DNA of 64,000 bases from an uncultured Prevotellaceae bacterium (GTDB taxonomy: Bacteria; Bacteroidota; Bacteroidia; Bacteroidales; Muribaculaceae): assembly GCA_947302275.1 (NCBI GenBank), contig CAMYUW010000003.1:38039-102038 (forward strand), written 5' to 3'. The number at the start of each line of letters is the position of its first letter. Position 1 is the stretch's first letter. Below the pieces are notes generated by a model, which saw nothing but the letters and a program-made list of their open reading frames with translations, was not told where the DNA came from and searched no databases. Positions 53,972-62,419 of the stretch are shown piece by piece. Both the position numbers and the translations under genes were made by a program.

Positions 53972-54862
53972 TTATTTCTTGTTCTTGTCCTTCTTTTCAT
54001 CGGCAAAGCGGTCGGGGTATTCCAGATGCACTCGCGGACGTCTCATAGCCCTGATAATGAGCCAGATACCTAGAGCAATAAAGGGGATACTTAATAACTG
54101 GCCCTGATCGATGCCCCAATTGGCGCGCATGGCGATTTCCCAAGGTTCCTGCACATTCTTGATATACTCGATAAAGAAGCGTGGCACAAAGATCCCCAGC
54201 ATGAACACACCGAAGATGAGTCCTTCGCGTTCTTGAGCACGATAGCGCCAGTACATGACCATGCACACGACAAATGTCAACAGGTAAAATGCGGCCTCGT
54301 AGATTTGTGTCGGGTGGCTCGGAGCTGTGAAAACGGGCTCAGCGCCCTGCATCCATTGGCCCAAGTTCTCCACGAAGCGGAATCCCCAAGGCAATGAAGT
54401 CTCGCCTCCGTAAATCTCATGGTTCATCAAGTTGCCGATGCGGATGAGCGCGGCGACAAATCCCACAGGAACCACCAGACGGTCAAGTGTCCATAGCATG
54501 GGTTTGCGGGTTACGTAGCGGCTGTAGAACCAGATGGCTATAATGATGCCCAAAGTTCCGCCGTGACTCGCCAGACCACCTTCCCAAATCTTGGGAATCT
54601 CGCCTAAATGATGACTGTAATAGCTCCAGTCATAGAAAAATACGTGCCCCAGACGGGCTCCCAGGATGGTAGCCACCACCACATAGATGAACAGACTGCC
54701 CACCCAGCTCTCTCGTGCGCCCTCGTGGCGGAAAATGCGGTAAACAATCTCGTAACCCACCAGGAAGCCGATGGCAAACATCAGGCCATACCAGCGCACG
54801 GTGATAGAACCCACACTAAACAGGTTGGGGCTTGCAGTCCAAGTGATAAAATCCAGTATCAT
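53972..54862 (-). CDS. lgt: Prolipoprotein diacylglyceryl transferase
   Basis: 296 residues from the ATG at 54862, placed inside the longer frame because the promoter element at 54890-54897 lies before it. Seven TM helices; Lgt signature RIGNLMNHEIYG, with RWYGLMFAIGF, GLASHGGTLG and HPTQIYEAAFY also conserved. It transfers diacylglycerol to the lipobox Cys of the many lipoproteins seen here. The charged C-terminus (DEKKDKNKK) is cytoplasmic. Confidence 0.93.
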   Translation of the reverse strand: MILDFITWTASPNLFSVGSITVRWYGLMFAIGFLVGYEIVYRIFRHEGARESWVGSLFIYVVVATILGARLGHVFFYDWSYYSHHLGEIPKIWEGGLASHGGTLGIIIAIWFYSRYVTRKPMLWTLDRLVVPVGFVAALIRIGNLMNHEIYGGETSLPWGFRFVENLGQWMQGAEPVFTAPSHPTQIYEAAFYLLTFVVCMVMYWRYRAQEREGLIFGVFMLGIFVPRFFIEYIKNVQEPWEIAMRANWGIDQGQLLSIPFIALGIWLIIRAMRRPRVHLEYPDRFADEKKDKNKK

Positions 54863-54889
54863 TGTGTTGTAATTATCGTTTTGTGGGCA

Positions 54890-54928
54890 CAAATTTACGG
54901 AGATTTTCGAGAATTATCTGTAAATTTG
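54890..54928. promoter_or_regulatory. Mirror-image divergent promoters of lgt and obg
   Basis: CAAATTTAC at 54890-54898 is TAAATTTG on the minus strand (lgt), and GTAAATTTG at 54920-54928 is the plus-strand box (obg). They form a 9-bp inverted repeat with a 21-base gap, so the two -33 regions must overlap the opposite unit. Confidence 0.6.
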
Positions 54929-54946
54929 CACCAAAATGAATGAGTT

Positions 54947-56161
54947 ATGGCTGAAAGCAACTTTATAGACTATGTGAAGATCCTGTGCCGCAGTGGTAAG
55001 GGTGGAGCCGGTTCGGCTCATCTGCATCGTGCCAAGTATGTCCCCAAGGGTGGTCCCGACGGTGGTGACGGCGGGCGCGGTGGCCACATCTACCTCAAGG
55101 GAAACCGTAACCTGTGGACACTTATCCACCTGAAGTATCAGCGTCACGTGTTTGCTACCGACGGCCAGTCGGGAGGAGAAAATCAGTGTACTGGCAAGGA
55201 TGGTGAGGACCGCACCATCGAGGTGCCTTGTGGAACGGCTGTCTATGATGCCGAGACCGGTCAGTTCTTGTGTGACGTGACTAAGGATGGTCAGGTCGTT
55301 CGACTGCTGCGCGGTGGCCGTGGAGGTTTGGGTAACCAGCACTTCAAGACCGCAACACGCCAGACGCCGCGCTTTGCGCAACCTGGTGAGAAAGGTGTCG
55401 AAAAGGCAGTTATCCTGGAGTTGAAGTTGCTGGCCGATGTGGGACTTGTAGGTTTCCCGAATGCCGGAAAATCAACGCTCTTGAGCGTAATCAGTGCTGC
55501 CAAACCCAAAATTGCCAACTATCCCTTCACAACGTTGGAGCCTAACCTGGGCATCGTGACCTATCGTGGTCAGCAGTCGTTTGTCATGGCCGACATTCCC
55601 GGTATCATCGAGGGTGCTAGCGAGGGCCGTGGATTGGGACTGCGTTTCTTGCGTCATATCGAGCGTAACGCTGTGCTGCTGTTCATGGTGCCTGCCGATA
55701 GCGATGACATCCGCAAGGAATATGGTATCCTGTGCCACGAGTTAGAGACATTCAATCCCGATCTTGTCGAGAAACCTCGCGTGCTTGCCATTACCAAGTG
55801 CGACATGCTGGATGATGAACTGATTGAGCAGATGCGTCCCGAGGTGCCTGATGACATTCCCACCGTCTTTATTTCGAGTGTGGCCCAGATGGGCTTGACG
55901 GAATTGAAGGATTTGCTATGGCGCACCATCAATGATGAGCGTAACCGCATTCCCGAGAGTCCTACCCAACATGACCTTGACGAGCGCCACCGCGAGCAGG
56001 CTGAGGACAATTTCATCTTTGGCGCCGAGGAAATTGAGGACGAGGCACCCGATGCCGGCGGAAAGATGGTGGACTCGGGCGGCAAGCAATGGAGCGAAGA
56101 GTACTGGGAAAGCGACTATGAGGACGAGAACAAGGACTTCCAAGTTGTCAGCGACGATTAA
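54947..56161 (+). CDS. obg: Obg-family GTPase
   Basis: 404 residues. The glycine-rich OBG N-domain ([35 protein letters not shown]) precedes the G-domain: G1 GFPNAGKST near residue 172, G2 TTLEPNLG, G3 [11 protein letters not shown]4 TKCDML. An acidic C-terminus follows ([16 protein letters not shown]). It is a ribosome-associated GTPase of 50S maturation. Monocistronic, with terminator. Confidence 0.95.
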   Translation: MAESNFIDYVKILCRSGKGGAGSAHLHRAKYVPKGGPDGGDGGRGGHIYLKGNRNLWTLIHLKYQRHVFATDGQSGGENQCTGKDGEDRTIEVPCGTAVYDAETGQFLCDVTKDGQVVRLLRGGRGGLGNQHFKTATRQTPRFAQPGEKGVEKAVILELKLLADVGLVGFPNAGKSTLLSVISAAKPKIANYPFTTLEPNLGIVTYRGQQSFVMADIPGIIEGASEGRGLGLRFLRHIERNAVLLFMVPADSDDIRKEYGILCHELETFNPDLVEKPRVLAITKCDMLDDELIEQMRPEVPDDIPTVFISSVAQMGLTELKDLLWRTINDERNRIPESPTQHDLDERHREQAEDNFIFGAEEIEDEAPDAGGKMVDSGGKQWSEEYWESDYEDENKDFQVVSDD

Positions 56162-56168
56162 CAGAACA

Positions 56169-56200
56169 GCGGATGCCAATTTTCTCTAATTGACATCCGC
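56169..56200 (+). terminator. Rho-independent terminator of obg
   Basis: Stem GCGGATG(C)CAATT/AATTG(A)CATCCGC with a short loop, 7 bases after the stop, followed by a T-rich tract (TTCTTTTCTT). Confidence 0.75.
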
Positions 56201-56234
56201 ATTCTAGTTCTTTTCTTATTAAATTTCAGGTTAT

Positions 56235-57269
56235 TTACTTACCGTCGTTGCTGAGGAGGAAGCGACGCTTGGGCGCGATGGCGACAAAGTCGTCGTGAGT
56301 TAATGGGGCAATGCGATCGAGCAAGGTTTCCAAGCGTTGGGCTATCTTGTACTCGGTGGGTTCGTTCTCAGGCACTTCGCGCAGCAGCTGGATGACACGA
56401 GACTTGATGGCCGAGAACTCAAACACCATCGACGTGTTGAACCAAGCATCGGCATGACTGGCAAACGGCAAGATCCACAGATTCTCACCGCGCAGTACGC
56501 CAGGCCACCATTGGAGTGTCTGCAATGCAGTCGCTCCGCGGCTGTTGAAGTCACGGTAGATGCGGCGCAGCAGTCGGTTGTCATGCTCTCCCAGCCCGGC
56601 TTTCTCGCCATAATAGATGGTGGCTTGGGCGGTGACAAAGAGCTTGAACTTCAATTCGTCCTCGATTTCGGGCATGAGCAGCGGATTCAGTGCATGCAGG
56701 CCCTCAAGGAATAGCAGGCTATTGCTCTCGAGCTTGAGCGTATTACCTTGATAGGTGCGTTCGCCCTTTACATAATCATAGGTGGGCATTGACACCTGAT
56801 CACCTGCCAACAGGCTGGAGATGTCACGGGATAATTGCTTCAAGTCCAAGCCATAAAATGACTCGTAATCGATGTCTCCATTGGCGTCAAGAGGCCTCTG
56901 ATCCAAATTGAGGAAGTAGTTGTCAAGCGAGACAACGCAGGGCTGGATACCGTTATCGCGCAGCATGTGGTTGAGGAACCTCGATGTGGTGGTTTTGCCC
57001 GAGCAAGAGGGCCCGGCAACGAGAACCATGCGTAGGCCTTCCTGGCGGAATCGTCGCGTGATCTCGGTCGTGATGCGTTCCAGCCGCCTGCTGTGCTGGA
57101 ACTCATCCTCGGCAATAAGGTTAGGCGCCAACCCCTCGGATATCACCTTGTTGAAAAGCGATATACCATCCTTGCCTTGGGCTTCCATGTGCCTGATGGT
57201 GCCACAAAAATCTTCCAGCGACATTTGTTCGCTGTTTTGGTTTTCTGCAAGTGTTAGAATGTCAGTCAT
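56235..57269 (-). CDS. Uridine-kinase-like P-loop nucleoside kinase (short paralog)
   Basis: 344 residues. P-loop VAGPSCSGKTTTSRFL near residue 85, then LDNYFLNLDQRPLDANGD, DYESFYGLDLK, MPTYDYVKGERTYQGNTLKL and the LLFLEGLHALNP Walker-B-like segment, all of the phosphoribulokinase/uridine kinase family. It is a close paralog of the C-terminal half of the next gene but lacks the TGS-like N-domain. It is predicted to phosphorylate a nucleoside; specificity is unknown. A terminator hairpin (57322-57356) separates it from its paralog. Confidence 0.82.
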   Translation of the reverse strand: MTDILTLAENQNSEQMSLEDFCGTIRHMEAQGKDGISLFNKVISEGLAPNLIAEDEFQHSRRLERITTEITRRFRQEGLRMVLVAGPSCSGKTTTSRFLNHMLRDNGIQPCVVSLDNYFLNLDQRPLDANGDIDYESFYGLDLKQLSRDISSLLAGDQVSMPTYDYVKGERTYQGNTLKLESNSLLFLEGLHALNPLLMPEIEDELKFKLFVTAQATIYYGEKAGLGEHDNRLLRRIYRDFNSRGATALQTLQWWPGVLRGENLWILPFASHADAWFNTSMVFEFSAIKSRVIQLLREVPENEPTEYKIAQRLETLLDRIAPLTHDDFVAIAPKRRFLLSNDGK

Positions 57270-57321
57270 CGGTTATTGAGTTATTGTATTTCTGCGCTGT
57301 TTGTTATCGTATTATAAATGA

Positions 57322-57356
57322 TTCGGGCCCTATTGCACATCGCAATAAGGCCCGAA
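57322..57356 (-). terminator. Hairpin between the two nucleoside kinase genes
   Basis: Stem TTCGGGCC(C)TATTGC/GCAATA(A)GGCCCGAA with a 5-base loop, 8 bases after the 57364 stop. The T-tract is weak. Confidence 0.6.
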
Positions 57357-57363
57357 GTTATCG

Positions 57364-59049
57364 CTAGTAGTGGAAACTGCTTCCGCCCAGGAATTCACGC
57401 AGCAAACTCGTGCTGGGGATATCTTTCTCGTCCAGTGGCTCGAAGTAATTCAAGAACATAATCAGTCGGGAAGCCACGGCATATTCAGGAGTGTTGCTGG
57501 GTACCTGCTGGAGGATGGGCAACGCGTAATTCTTCATCACCGCCAGTTCAAACAGCAGTGATGAGTTGAACATGGCATCGGCATTCTCGTGGAATGGCAT
57601 GATCCACTTGTCCTCTCCGCGACGCACGCTAGGCCAGCGCTGGATGGTCTGCAATGCGCTGCTGCCGCGGTACTGGTGGTCGCGGATGATGCGACGCAGT
57701 AAGCGGTTGTCATAGGTTCCAATCCAGTTATGGTCATCGATGCTGAGTGTTGTCAGCGCCGAGACAAAGACGCGGAACTTCTGTTCTTCAGGAATGGTGC
57801 GTGTGAGCTCAGGGTTCAAGCCGTGGATGCCTTCCATGAGCAGAATGTCACCCTTCTCGAGCTTCAGCGTGTTGCCTAGATATTCACGCTGACCGGCCTT
57901 GAAGTTATAGGTGGGCATTGCCACCTCCTTGCCTGCAAGCAAGTCGGTGACATCCTTATTGAACTGCTCCAGGTCGAGGGCGTAGAGAGACTCGTAGTCA
58001 TAATCTCCGCTCTCGTCACGGGGCGTGTGTTCGCGGTTGATAAAGTAGTTGTCCAACTCGATTACCTTGGGCACGATGTAGTTGGTCATCAGCTGGATGG
58101 CCAAGCGCTTAGACGAAGTGGTCTTGCCGCTCGACGAGGGACCGGCAATGAGCACCACGTGCGCCCCACCCTCGTGATAGCGGCGGGTTATCTCGTCGGC
58201 AATCTGGATGAAGTACTTGTTGTGCAACGCTTCCACCACATTGATGAGCAAGGGGGCGTAACCGGCCTTGATGGCGCGATTGAGTTCGCCTACATCGCCC
58301 AGTCGGATGATCTTGTTGAAATTGATATGATCAGTGAATGCTTTGAACAGCTTGGGCTGCGGCTCCCATTTAACCACCTGGTCAATGTCTTTGCGGTCGG
58401 GACCCAGCAGGAGCATGCCGTCTTCGTAGGGTATGAGATCAAACACCTTCAACATACCGGTCGAAGACACGAGTGGGCCATAGAAGCTGTCGATGATGTC
58501 ATCCAGCTTGTAATAGACGGTATAGAGTTGATTGATGCCCTCGAGGAGGCGCACCTTGTCCTGGAGGCCTTGTTTGCGGAACATTTCGATGACGTCGGTC
58601 GTCAGGCGCTCGCGGCGCTTGAAGGGCAGGTCGGCGTCAATGATCTCGATCATGCGCTGCTTGAGCTGTTTGATGACCTCGGGAGTGAGAAATTCCTCCT
58701 CATGCTTGATCTGGCAGAAATGGCCATTACTGATGCTATGCTGGATACACAGGCGCTTGCCGGGATACAGGTCGTTAATGGCCTTGTAGAGCACCATGCA
58801 AAGCGAGCGTGTGAACACGCGGTAGCCAGCATTACTGGTTATATCGATGAACTCGACGTGCTTGGGGGCATAAACCGGGTAGTGGAGGTCTTCAACCTTA
58901 TTGTTGACGAGCACACACACGGCATCGCCCTTTAAATTTAAACGGGGCTTGATGGTTTCATAGAGATCGATAAGTGATTCTCCACCGTCGATGTCTAAGT
59001 ACTCGTTGGTATTCTTGCAGAAAACCTTGAGTTCATCATATTTTTTCAT
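57364..59049 (-). CDS. TGS-domain nucleoside kinase (uridine kinase-like)
   Basis: 561 residues from the ATG at 59049; a TATCTTTG box (59080-59087 on minus) lies within the longer frame, so upstream starts are excluded. The N-terminus has a TGS-like fold (KVFCKNTNEYLDIDGGESL) and a threonyl-tRNA-synthetase-like second domain with HSISNGHFCQIK. The C-terminal half is the P-loop kinase: LIAGPSSSGKTTSSKRL near residue 300, LDNYFINREHTPRDESGD, MPTYNFKAGQREYLGNTLKL, LLMEGIHGLNP. The family is known in Thermotoga and Bacteroidota; uridine or cytidine kinase activity is probable. Confidence 0.85.
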   Translation of the reverse strand: MKKYDELKVFCKNTNEYLDIDGGESLIDLYETIKPRLNLKGDAVCVLVNNKVEDLHYPVYAPKHVEFIDITSNAGYRVFTRSLCMVLYKAINDLYPGKRLCIQHSISNGHFCQIKHEEEFLTPEVIKQLKQRMIEIIDADLPFKRRERLTTDVIEMFRKQGLQDKVRLLEGINQLYTVYYKLDDIIDSFYGPLVSSTGMLKVFDLIPYEDGMLLLGPDRKDIDQVVKWEPQPKLFKAFTDHINFNKIIRLGDVGELNRAIKAGYAPLLINVVEALHNKYFIQIADEITRRYHEGGAHVVLIAGPSSSGKTTSSKRLAIQLMTNYIVPKVIELDNYFINREHTPRDESGDYDYESLYALDLEQFNKDVTDLLAGKEVAMPTYNFKAGQREYLGNTLKLEKGDILLMEGIHGLNPELTRTIPEEQKFRVFVSALTTLSIDDHNWIGTYDNRLLRRIIRDHQYRGSSALQTIQRWPSVRRGEDKWIMPFHENADAMFNSSLLFELAVMKNYALPILQQVPSNTPEYAVASRLIMFLNYFEPLDEKDIPSTSLLREFLGGSSFHY

Positions 59050-59079
59050 ATATGCCAGTGCTAATGGGTTTATAAGGCG

Positions 59080-59087
59080 CAAAGATA
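59080..59087 (-). promoter_or_regulatory. Promoter -7 element for the TGS-nucleoside kinase
   Basis: TATCTTTG on minus (CAAAGATA on plus), 30 bases upstream of the ATG at 59049. Confidence 0.65.
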
Positions 59088-59192
59088 GTAAAAAATCATG
59101 AAAAATGGTGAGAAATGAGACCAAACGTCCATGAAATCATTTAAAAAAGCGTTTTTTTGTTCATTAAAGCGCTGGTTACAGATTGAATTGAT

Positions 59193-59200
59193 TATCTTTG
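59193..59200 (+). promoter_or_regulatory. Promoter -7 element for the MBL-fold hydrolase
   Basis: TATCTTTG lies 29 bases before the ATG at 59230 and inside a longer upstream frame, which supports the later start. Confidence 0.6.
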
Positions 59201-59229
59201 AAGCCAACAAGATTAAATCACAAAAAAAT

Positions 59230-59979
59230 ATGAAAGTTAAATTTCTGATTATGGCTATGATGATTGTTGGTGCCATGTGTGGCTGCACGGCGCAAGAGAA
59301 TGAGGCTGGCTGTGACATGTTCAAGACCCAGAGCGGCACGAGTGTGAAAATGTATTGCATCAAGCACGGTAGTGTCAGGATGCAGGTGGGCGACAAGTGG
59401 ATTTACGTCGATCCAGTGACTACGGCGGTGAAACCCGAGACGGACTACTCTACCCTACCCAAAGCTGATTTCATTCTGGTCACTCATGAGCATTTTGACC
59501 ACCTTGACTCGGTGGCCATTAACCAGTTGAGCAAGGAGGGCACTATGCTTATCACCAATGCCCGCTGCCACGAGATCCTAGGCGGCAAGGGCGAGGTGAT
59601 GGCTAATGGCGACAGCCGCTCGCTGGCCGAAGGCTGGACCGTGGATGCCGTGCCCGCTTATAACAATTCGCCCGAGAAACTGCAGTTCCATCCCAAGGGC
59701 CGAGACAATGGCTTTGTGCTGACTATTGAGGGAATGCGCATCTACATCGCCGGGGACACCGAGGACATCCCCGAGATGGCTGAGATTAAGGATATTGATG
59801 TGGCTTTCTTGCCCTGTAATCTGCCCTATACGATGACGCCTGAGCAGTGTGCCCATGCTGCTACGATGATTAAGCCCACAGTGCTGTTTCCATACCACTA
59901 CGGCAAAACCGACATCCAGCAGGTTGTTAAGTTGCTGGATGGCAGTGGTATCGATGTGCGTATCCGCGATTATCAGTAA
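59230..59979 (+). CDS. Periplasmic MBL-fold metal-dependent hydrolase (UlaG-like)
   Basis: 249 residues from the ATG at 59230. Lipoprotein-like signal (IMAMMIVGAMCGC) with Cys near residue 18-20. Metallo-beta-lactamase fold: VTHEHFDHLD (HxHxDH), TNARCHEIL, IYIAGDTEDIPEM with the bridging Asp, and LFPYHYGKTD. It resembles the L-ascorbate-6-phosphate lactonase-like group of UlaG proteins; substrate unknown. It is convergent with pyrH, 18 bases apart. Confidence 0.8.
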   Translation: MKVKFLIMAMMIVGAMCGCTAQENEAGCDMFKTQSGTSVKMYCIKHGSVRMQVGDKWIYVDPVTTAVKPETDYSTLPKADFILVTHEHFDHLDSVAINQLSKEGTMLITNARCHEILGGKGEVMANGDSRSLAEGWTVDAVPAYNNSPEKLQFHPKGRDNGFVLTIEGMRIYIAGDTEDIPEMAEIKDIDVAFLPCNLPYTMTPEQCAHAATMIKPTVLFPYHYGKTDIQQVVKLLDGSGIDVRIRDYQ

Positions 59980-59997
59980 AAAAGATACAGACAGATT

Positions 59998-60714
59998 TTA
60001 CTCTAGGGTGACTACGGTGCCGATGGGTTCACCGGACATCACCTTGAGCAAGTTGCCGTACACGTCCATGTTGAACACGTGGATGGGTAGGTGGTTGTCG
60101 CGGGCCATGACGGTTGCGGTCATGTCCATGACCTTGAGCCCACGGTTGTAGATCTCGTCATAGGTGATGCGGTCAAACTTGGTGGCTGTGGGATCCTTCT
60201 CAGGGTCGGCGGTGTAGATGCCGTCCACGCGGGTACCCTTGAGCATAACGTCGGCCTCGACCTCGATAGCGCGCAGGGTGCTGCCGGTGTCGGTGGTGAA
60301 GAACGGGCTGCCTGTGCCGCAGGAACAGATGGCTACTTTGCCTGCCTGCATGGCCTCAATGGCGCGCCACTTGCTGTAAGGTTCGCCGATGGGGAACATG
60401 CCGATGGCGGTGAATACTTGAGCAGGTTGGCCAATGGCTTCAAGGGCTGAGGAAAGCGCCAGAGCATTGATGACTGTTGCGAGCATACCCATCTGGTCGC
60501 CCTTGACGCGGTCAAAACCCTGTGCAGCACCCTTGAGGCCGCGGAAGATGTTACCTCCGCCCACAACGATGGCTACTTGAACGCCAGCGTCCACGATTTC
60601 CTTGATTTGGGTGGCATAGTCGGCTACTCGTTGTGCGTCAATGCCTGTTCCCTGATCGGCAGCCAGCGATTCGCCGCTGAGCTTGAGCAATATGCGATGA
60701 TAGATTGGTGTCAT
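59998..60714 (-). CDS. pyrH: Uridylate kinase (UMP kinase)
   Basis: 238 residues, amino-acid-kinase fold: start RILLKLSGESLAADQGTGID, then AIVVGGGNIFRGLKGAAQGF, FTTDTGSTLRAIEVEADVML and KFDRITYDEIYNRGLKVMDM. It phosphorylates UMP to UDP, GTP-activated and hexameric in bacteria. A terminator hairpin (60735-60768) separates it from the TPR gene upstream. It sits within 4 kb of two nucleoside kinases. Confidence 0.95.
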   Translation of the reverse strand: MTPIYHRILLKLSGESLAADQGTGIDAQRVADYATQIKEIVDAGVQVAIVVGGGNIFRGLKGAAQGFDRVKGDQMGMLATVINALALSSALEAIGQPAQVFTAIGMFPIGEPYSKWRAIEAMQAGKVAICSCGTGSPFFTTDTGSTLRAIEVEADVMLKGTRVDGIYTADPEKDPTATKFDRITYDEIYNRGLKVMDMTATVMARDNHLPIHVFNMDVYGNLLKVMSGEPIGTVVTLE

Positions 60715-60734
60715 TGTCTTTTTGGGTTAAGAAA

Positions 60735-60768
60735 AAGGTTGGTACAAAACCATGTTTTGTCCAACCTT
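60735..60768 (-). terminator. Rho-independent terminator of the TPR membrane-protein gene
   Basis: 15-bp stem with one bulge (AAGGTTGGTACAAAAC/GTTTTGTCCAACCTT), then TTTTTCTT on the minus strand, 32 bases after the 60800 stop and 21 bases before pyrH. Confidence 0.75.
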
Positions 60769-60799
60769 CTGAATTTCAGTAAATCATTATACTTGTTGA

Positions 60800-61480
60800 T
60801 TACTTACCTGCAAGTGCATTGGCACGCTCCAAGTACTTATCAACATCGATACCTCCCTGCTGACCATAGTACGGATACTTGTCCTTGATCTCCTGGTAGA
60901 TAGCGGCTTCGTCAGCATATTTCTTCTGCTCGTGGAGTATCGTAGCCTTCTTTACCATGAATGCGGGAGTGTAAGCCTCGTTGTCACCCGACAGGCTGAT
61001 GGCCTTGTCATAGGCAGCGATTGCCTGATCCAACTTCTTGAGGTTCACGTAGCAGTCACCGAGCAGGGACTGGCTGGCGGGACCGATGAGGTTGCCGGCG
61101 GGAGTGTAATCCTCCAGGTGCTTGGCGGCCTTCTCATACTCACCTTTCTCGTAGAGCAGGATGGCGGCGTTGAGATGGGCACGCTCGGCAGGCTTGTTGC
61201 CAAACTCGGCGGCGACCTTCTCGTAGCCCTTCAAAGCTTCGTCCTGGTTGCCCTGCATGAGCTCCAGGTCAGCCTTACCGATCTGGTCCTTGGCCTTCTG
61301 GAGGTTCGGGTTACGGATGCCGTAGATGTAGCCTACTGCCAGCAGCACGATCACTGCAATAGCGATGAGAGCCCAATTGATGTACTTCTTGTTGTCTTCA
61401 ATGCGTTGTGCCGCGGTCGAGAGGGATTCATTCACCTCTTCGAGGGTTGTGCGGGCACTCTGATTTTGTTTCTTTGCCAT
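60800..61480 (-). CDS. Membrane-anchored TPR protein (YfgM-like)
   Basis: 226 residues. A 30-residue cytoplasmic N-terminus, one TM helix (WALIAIAVIVLLAVGYIYGI, about 36-55), then four to five TPR repeats (DEALKGYEKVAAEF, AHLNAAILLYEKGEYEKAAK, SQSLLGDCYVNLKKLDQAIA, KKATILHEQKKYADEAAIYQ). The topology matches the YfgM/ancillary-translocon type in Bacteroidota; the partner is unknown. Promoter box at 61523-61530. Confidence 0.8.
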   Translation of the reverse strand: MAKKQNQSARTTLEEVNESLSTAAQRIEDNKKYINWALIAIAVIVLLAVGYIYGIRNPNLQKAKDQIGKADLELMQGNQDEALKGYEKVAAEFGNKPAERAHLNAAILLYEKGEYEKAAKHLEDYTPAGNLIGPASQSLLGDCYVNLKKLDQAIAAYDKAISLSGDNEAYTPAFMVKKATILHEQKKYADEAAIYQEIKDKYPYYGQQGGIDVDKYLERANALAGK

Positions 61481-61522
61481 TTTTATTGCGATAATTTAGT
61501 TTTTTCGTCAGTTTTGCGGGTG

Positions 61523-61530
61523 CAAAAGTA
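61523..61530 (-). promoter_or_regulatory. Promoter -7 element for the TPR protein gene
   Basis: TACTTTTG on minus (CAAAAGTA on plus), 42 bases upstream of the start at 61480. The -33 element is not clear. Confidence 0.5.
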
Positions 61531-61647
61531 ATAGTTATTCTTAACATTAAAAAGCAAAAAGGCAATATTTTTTGATTTTTAGGCATTTTCGTCAACGCTA
61601 AGAGGGTGAGTTTGACCTTTAGACAGTCAAAAACGTGAAAAAAAATA

Positions 61648-61678
61648 TTGCAGCATTGCCGTTAAAGCATTATCTTTG
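61648..61678 (+). promoter_or_regulatory. Promoter of the zinc-ribbon membrane protein
   Basis: TTG at 61648-61650 and TATCTTTG at 61671-61678, 20 bases apart. It overlaps an upstream open frame and supports the ATG at 61713. Confidence 0.65.
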
Positions 61679-61712
61679 CCCCCACGTCAAGAACAATCGA
61701 TTGCAACAGATT

Positions 61713-62306
61713 ATGGAACTCAAGTGCCCAGAGTGTGGTAAATGGATGGCCGTATCCCAGGAGGAGCTGGTGATACACGACTGCCAGGTCGTGTGTCCGC
61801 AATGCCTCGCCGTGTGCCGTTACGAGAACGGCGCGCTCGTTGTCCGTGACGACTCCGATGCCCCTTACCGCCATACTGCCAATGCGGGTTCCTCTTCCCA
61901 AGACAAATCCAAGTTCTGCCACAGTTGCGGAAAGAAGTTGCCCAGCGGCATCAGTTTCTGCCCCTATTGCGGTGCCGATCTCAAAGCCCCGTTCACTCCT
62001 GAGCAGCCGGCGCCCGTAATCGAGGAACCTAAACCCGAGCCTGTTGTACAGAAGCCTGAGCCGGCAGTGCAGCCCAAATCACAACAGCCGGCATCCGTTA
62101 CCGTCCAGCGTCAGCCTAAGGTAACAGTCGAGGACAAGTTGCGCACTATGCCCCATCGTTACAATACCATGCGGCCCCACCTGCATCAGAATGGCACTAT
62201 GCCTTCCAAGGTATTCAAGCTTGTAGCCTATGCCATTATCGCCATTCTGCTGATCCTGCTTGTGTGCATCATCATAGCCGGGAACAATATCGAGCCCAAC
62301 ATTTAG
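61713..62306 (+). CDS. Zinc-ribbon membrane-anchored protein
   Basis: 197 residues. Two ribbon-like Cys pairs occur: N-terminal KCPECGKW with CQVVCPQCLAVC (residues about 4-36), and a middle CHSCGKKLPSGISFCPYCGA (residues about 70-89). A Pro/Gln-rich linker with EPKPEPVVQKPEPAVQPK repeats follows, and one C-terminal TM helix (VAYAIIAILLILLVCIIIAG). The ribbons face the cytoplasm. It could be a scaffold or regulator; the family is not assigned. Start moved 78 bases downstream because the promoter box lies in the longer frame. Confidence 0.72.
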   Translation: MELKCPECGKWMAVSQEELVIHDCQVVCPQCLAVCRYENGALVVRDDSDAPYRHTANAGSSSQDKSKFCHSCGKKLPSGISFCPYCGADLKAPFTPEQPAPVIEEPKPEPVVQKPEPAVQPKSQQPASVTVQRQPKVTVEDKLRTMPHRYNTMRPHLHQNGTMPSKVFKLVAYAIIAILLILLVCIIIAGNNIEPNI

Positions 62307-62328
62307 AACTGAACATAAAGAAATAAAA

Positions 62329-62386
62329 GGCTGTGCCATAATTCAATTGCTGATTTCTACTCCAGCAACAGAATTATGGCACAGCC
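62329..62386. terminator. Bidirectional terminator between the zinc-ribbon gene and pepP
   Basis: A 16-bp perfect outer stem (GGCTGTGCCATAATTC/GAATTATGGCACAGCC) plus an inner TTGCTG/CAGCAA stem. On minus, TTTTATTTC follows, so it ends pepP; it also follows the plus-strand gene by 22 bases. Confidence 0.75.
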
Positions 62387-62419
62387 GCTTATCGATGATT
62401 GTTGTATTAACAGCAGGGA

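Noticed and set aside
58027..58935. 302-codon plus-strand frame inside the TGS-nucleoside kinase
   Set aside because: Antisense to strongly conserved kinase and TGS motifs.
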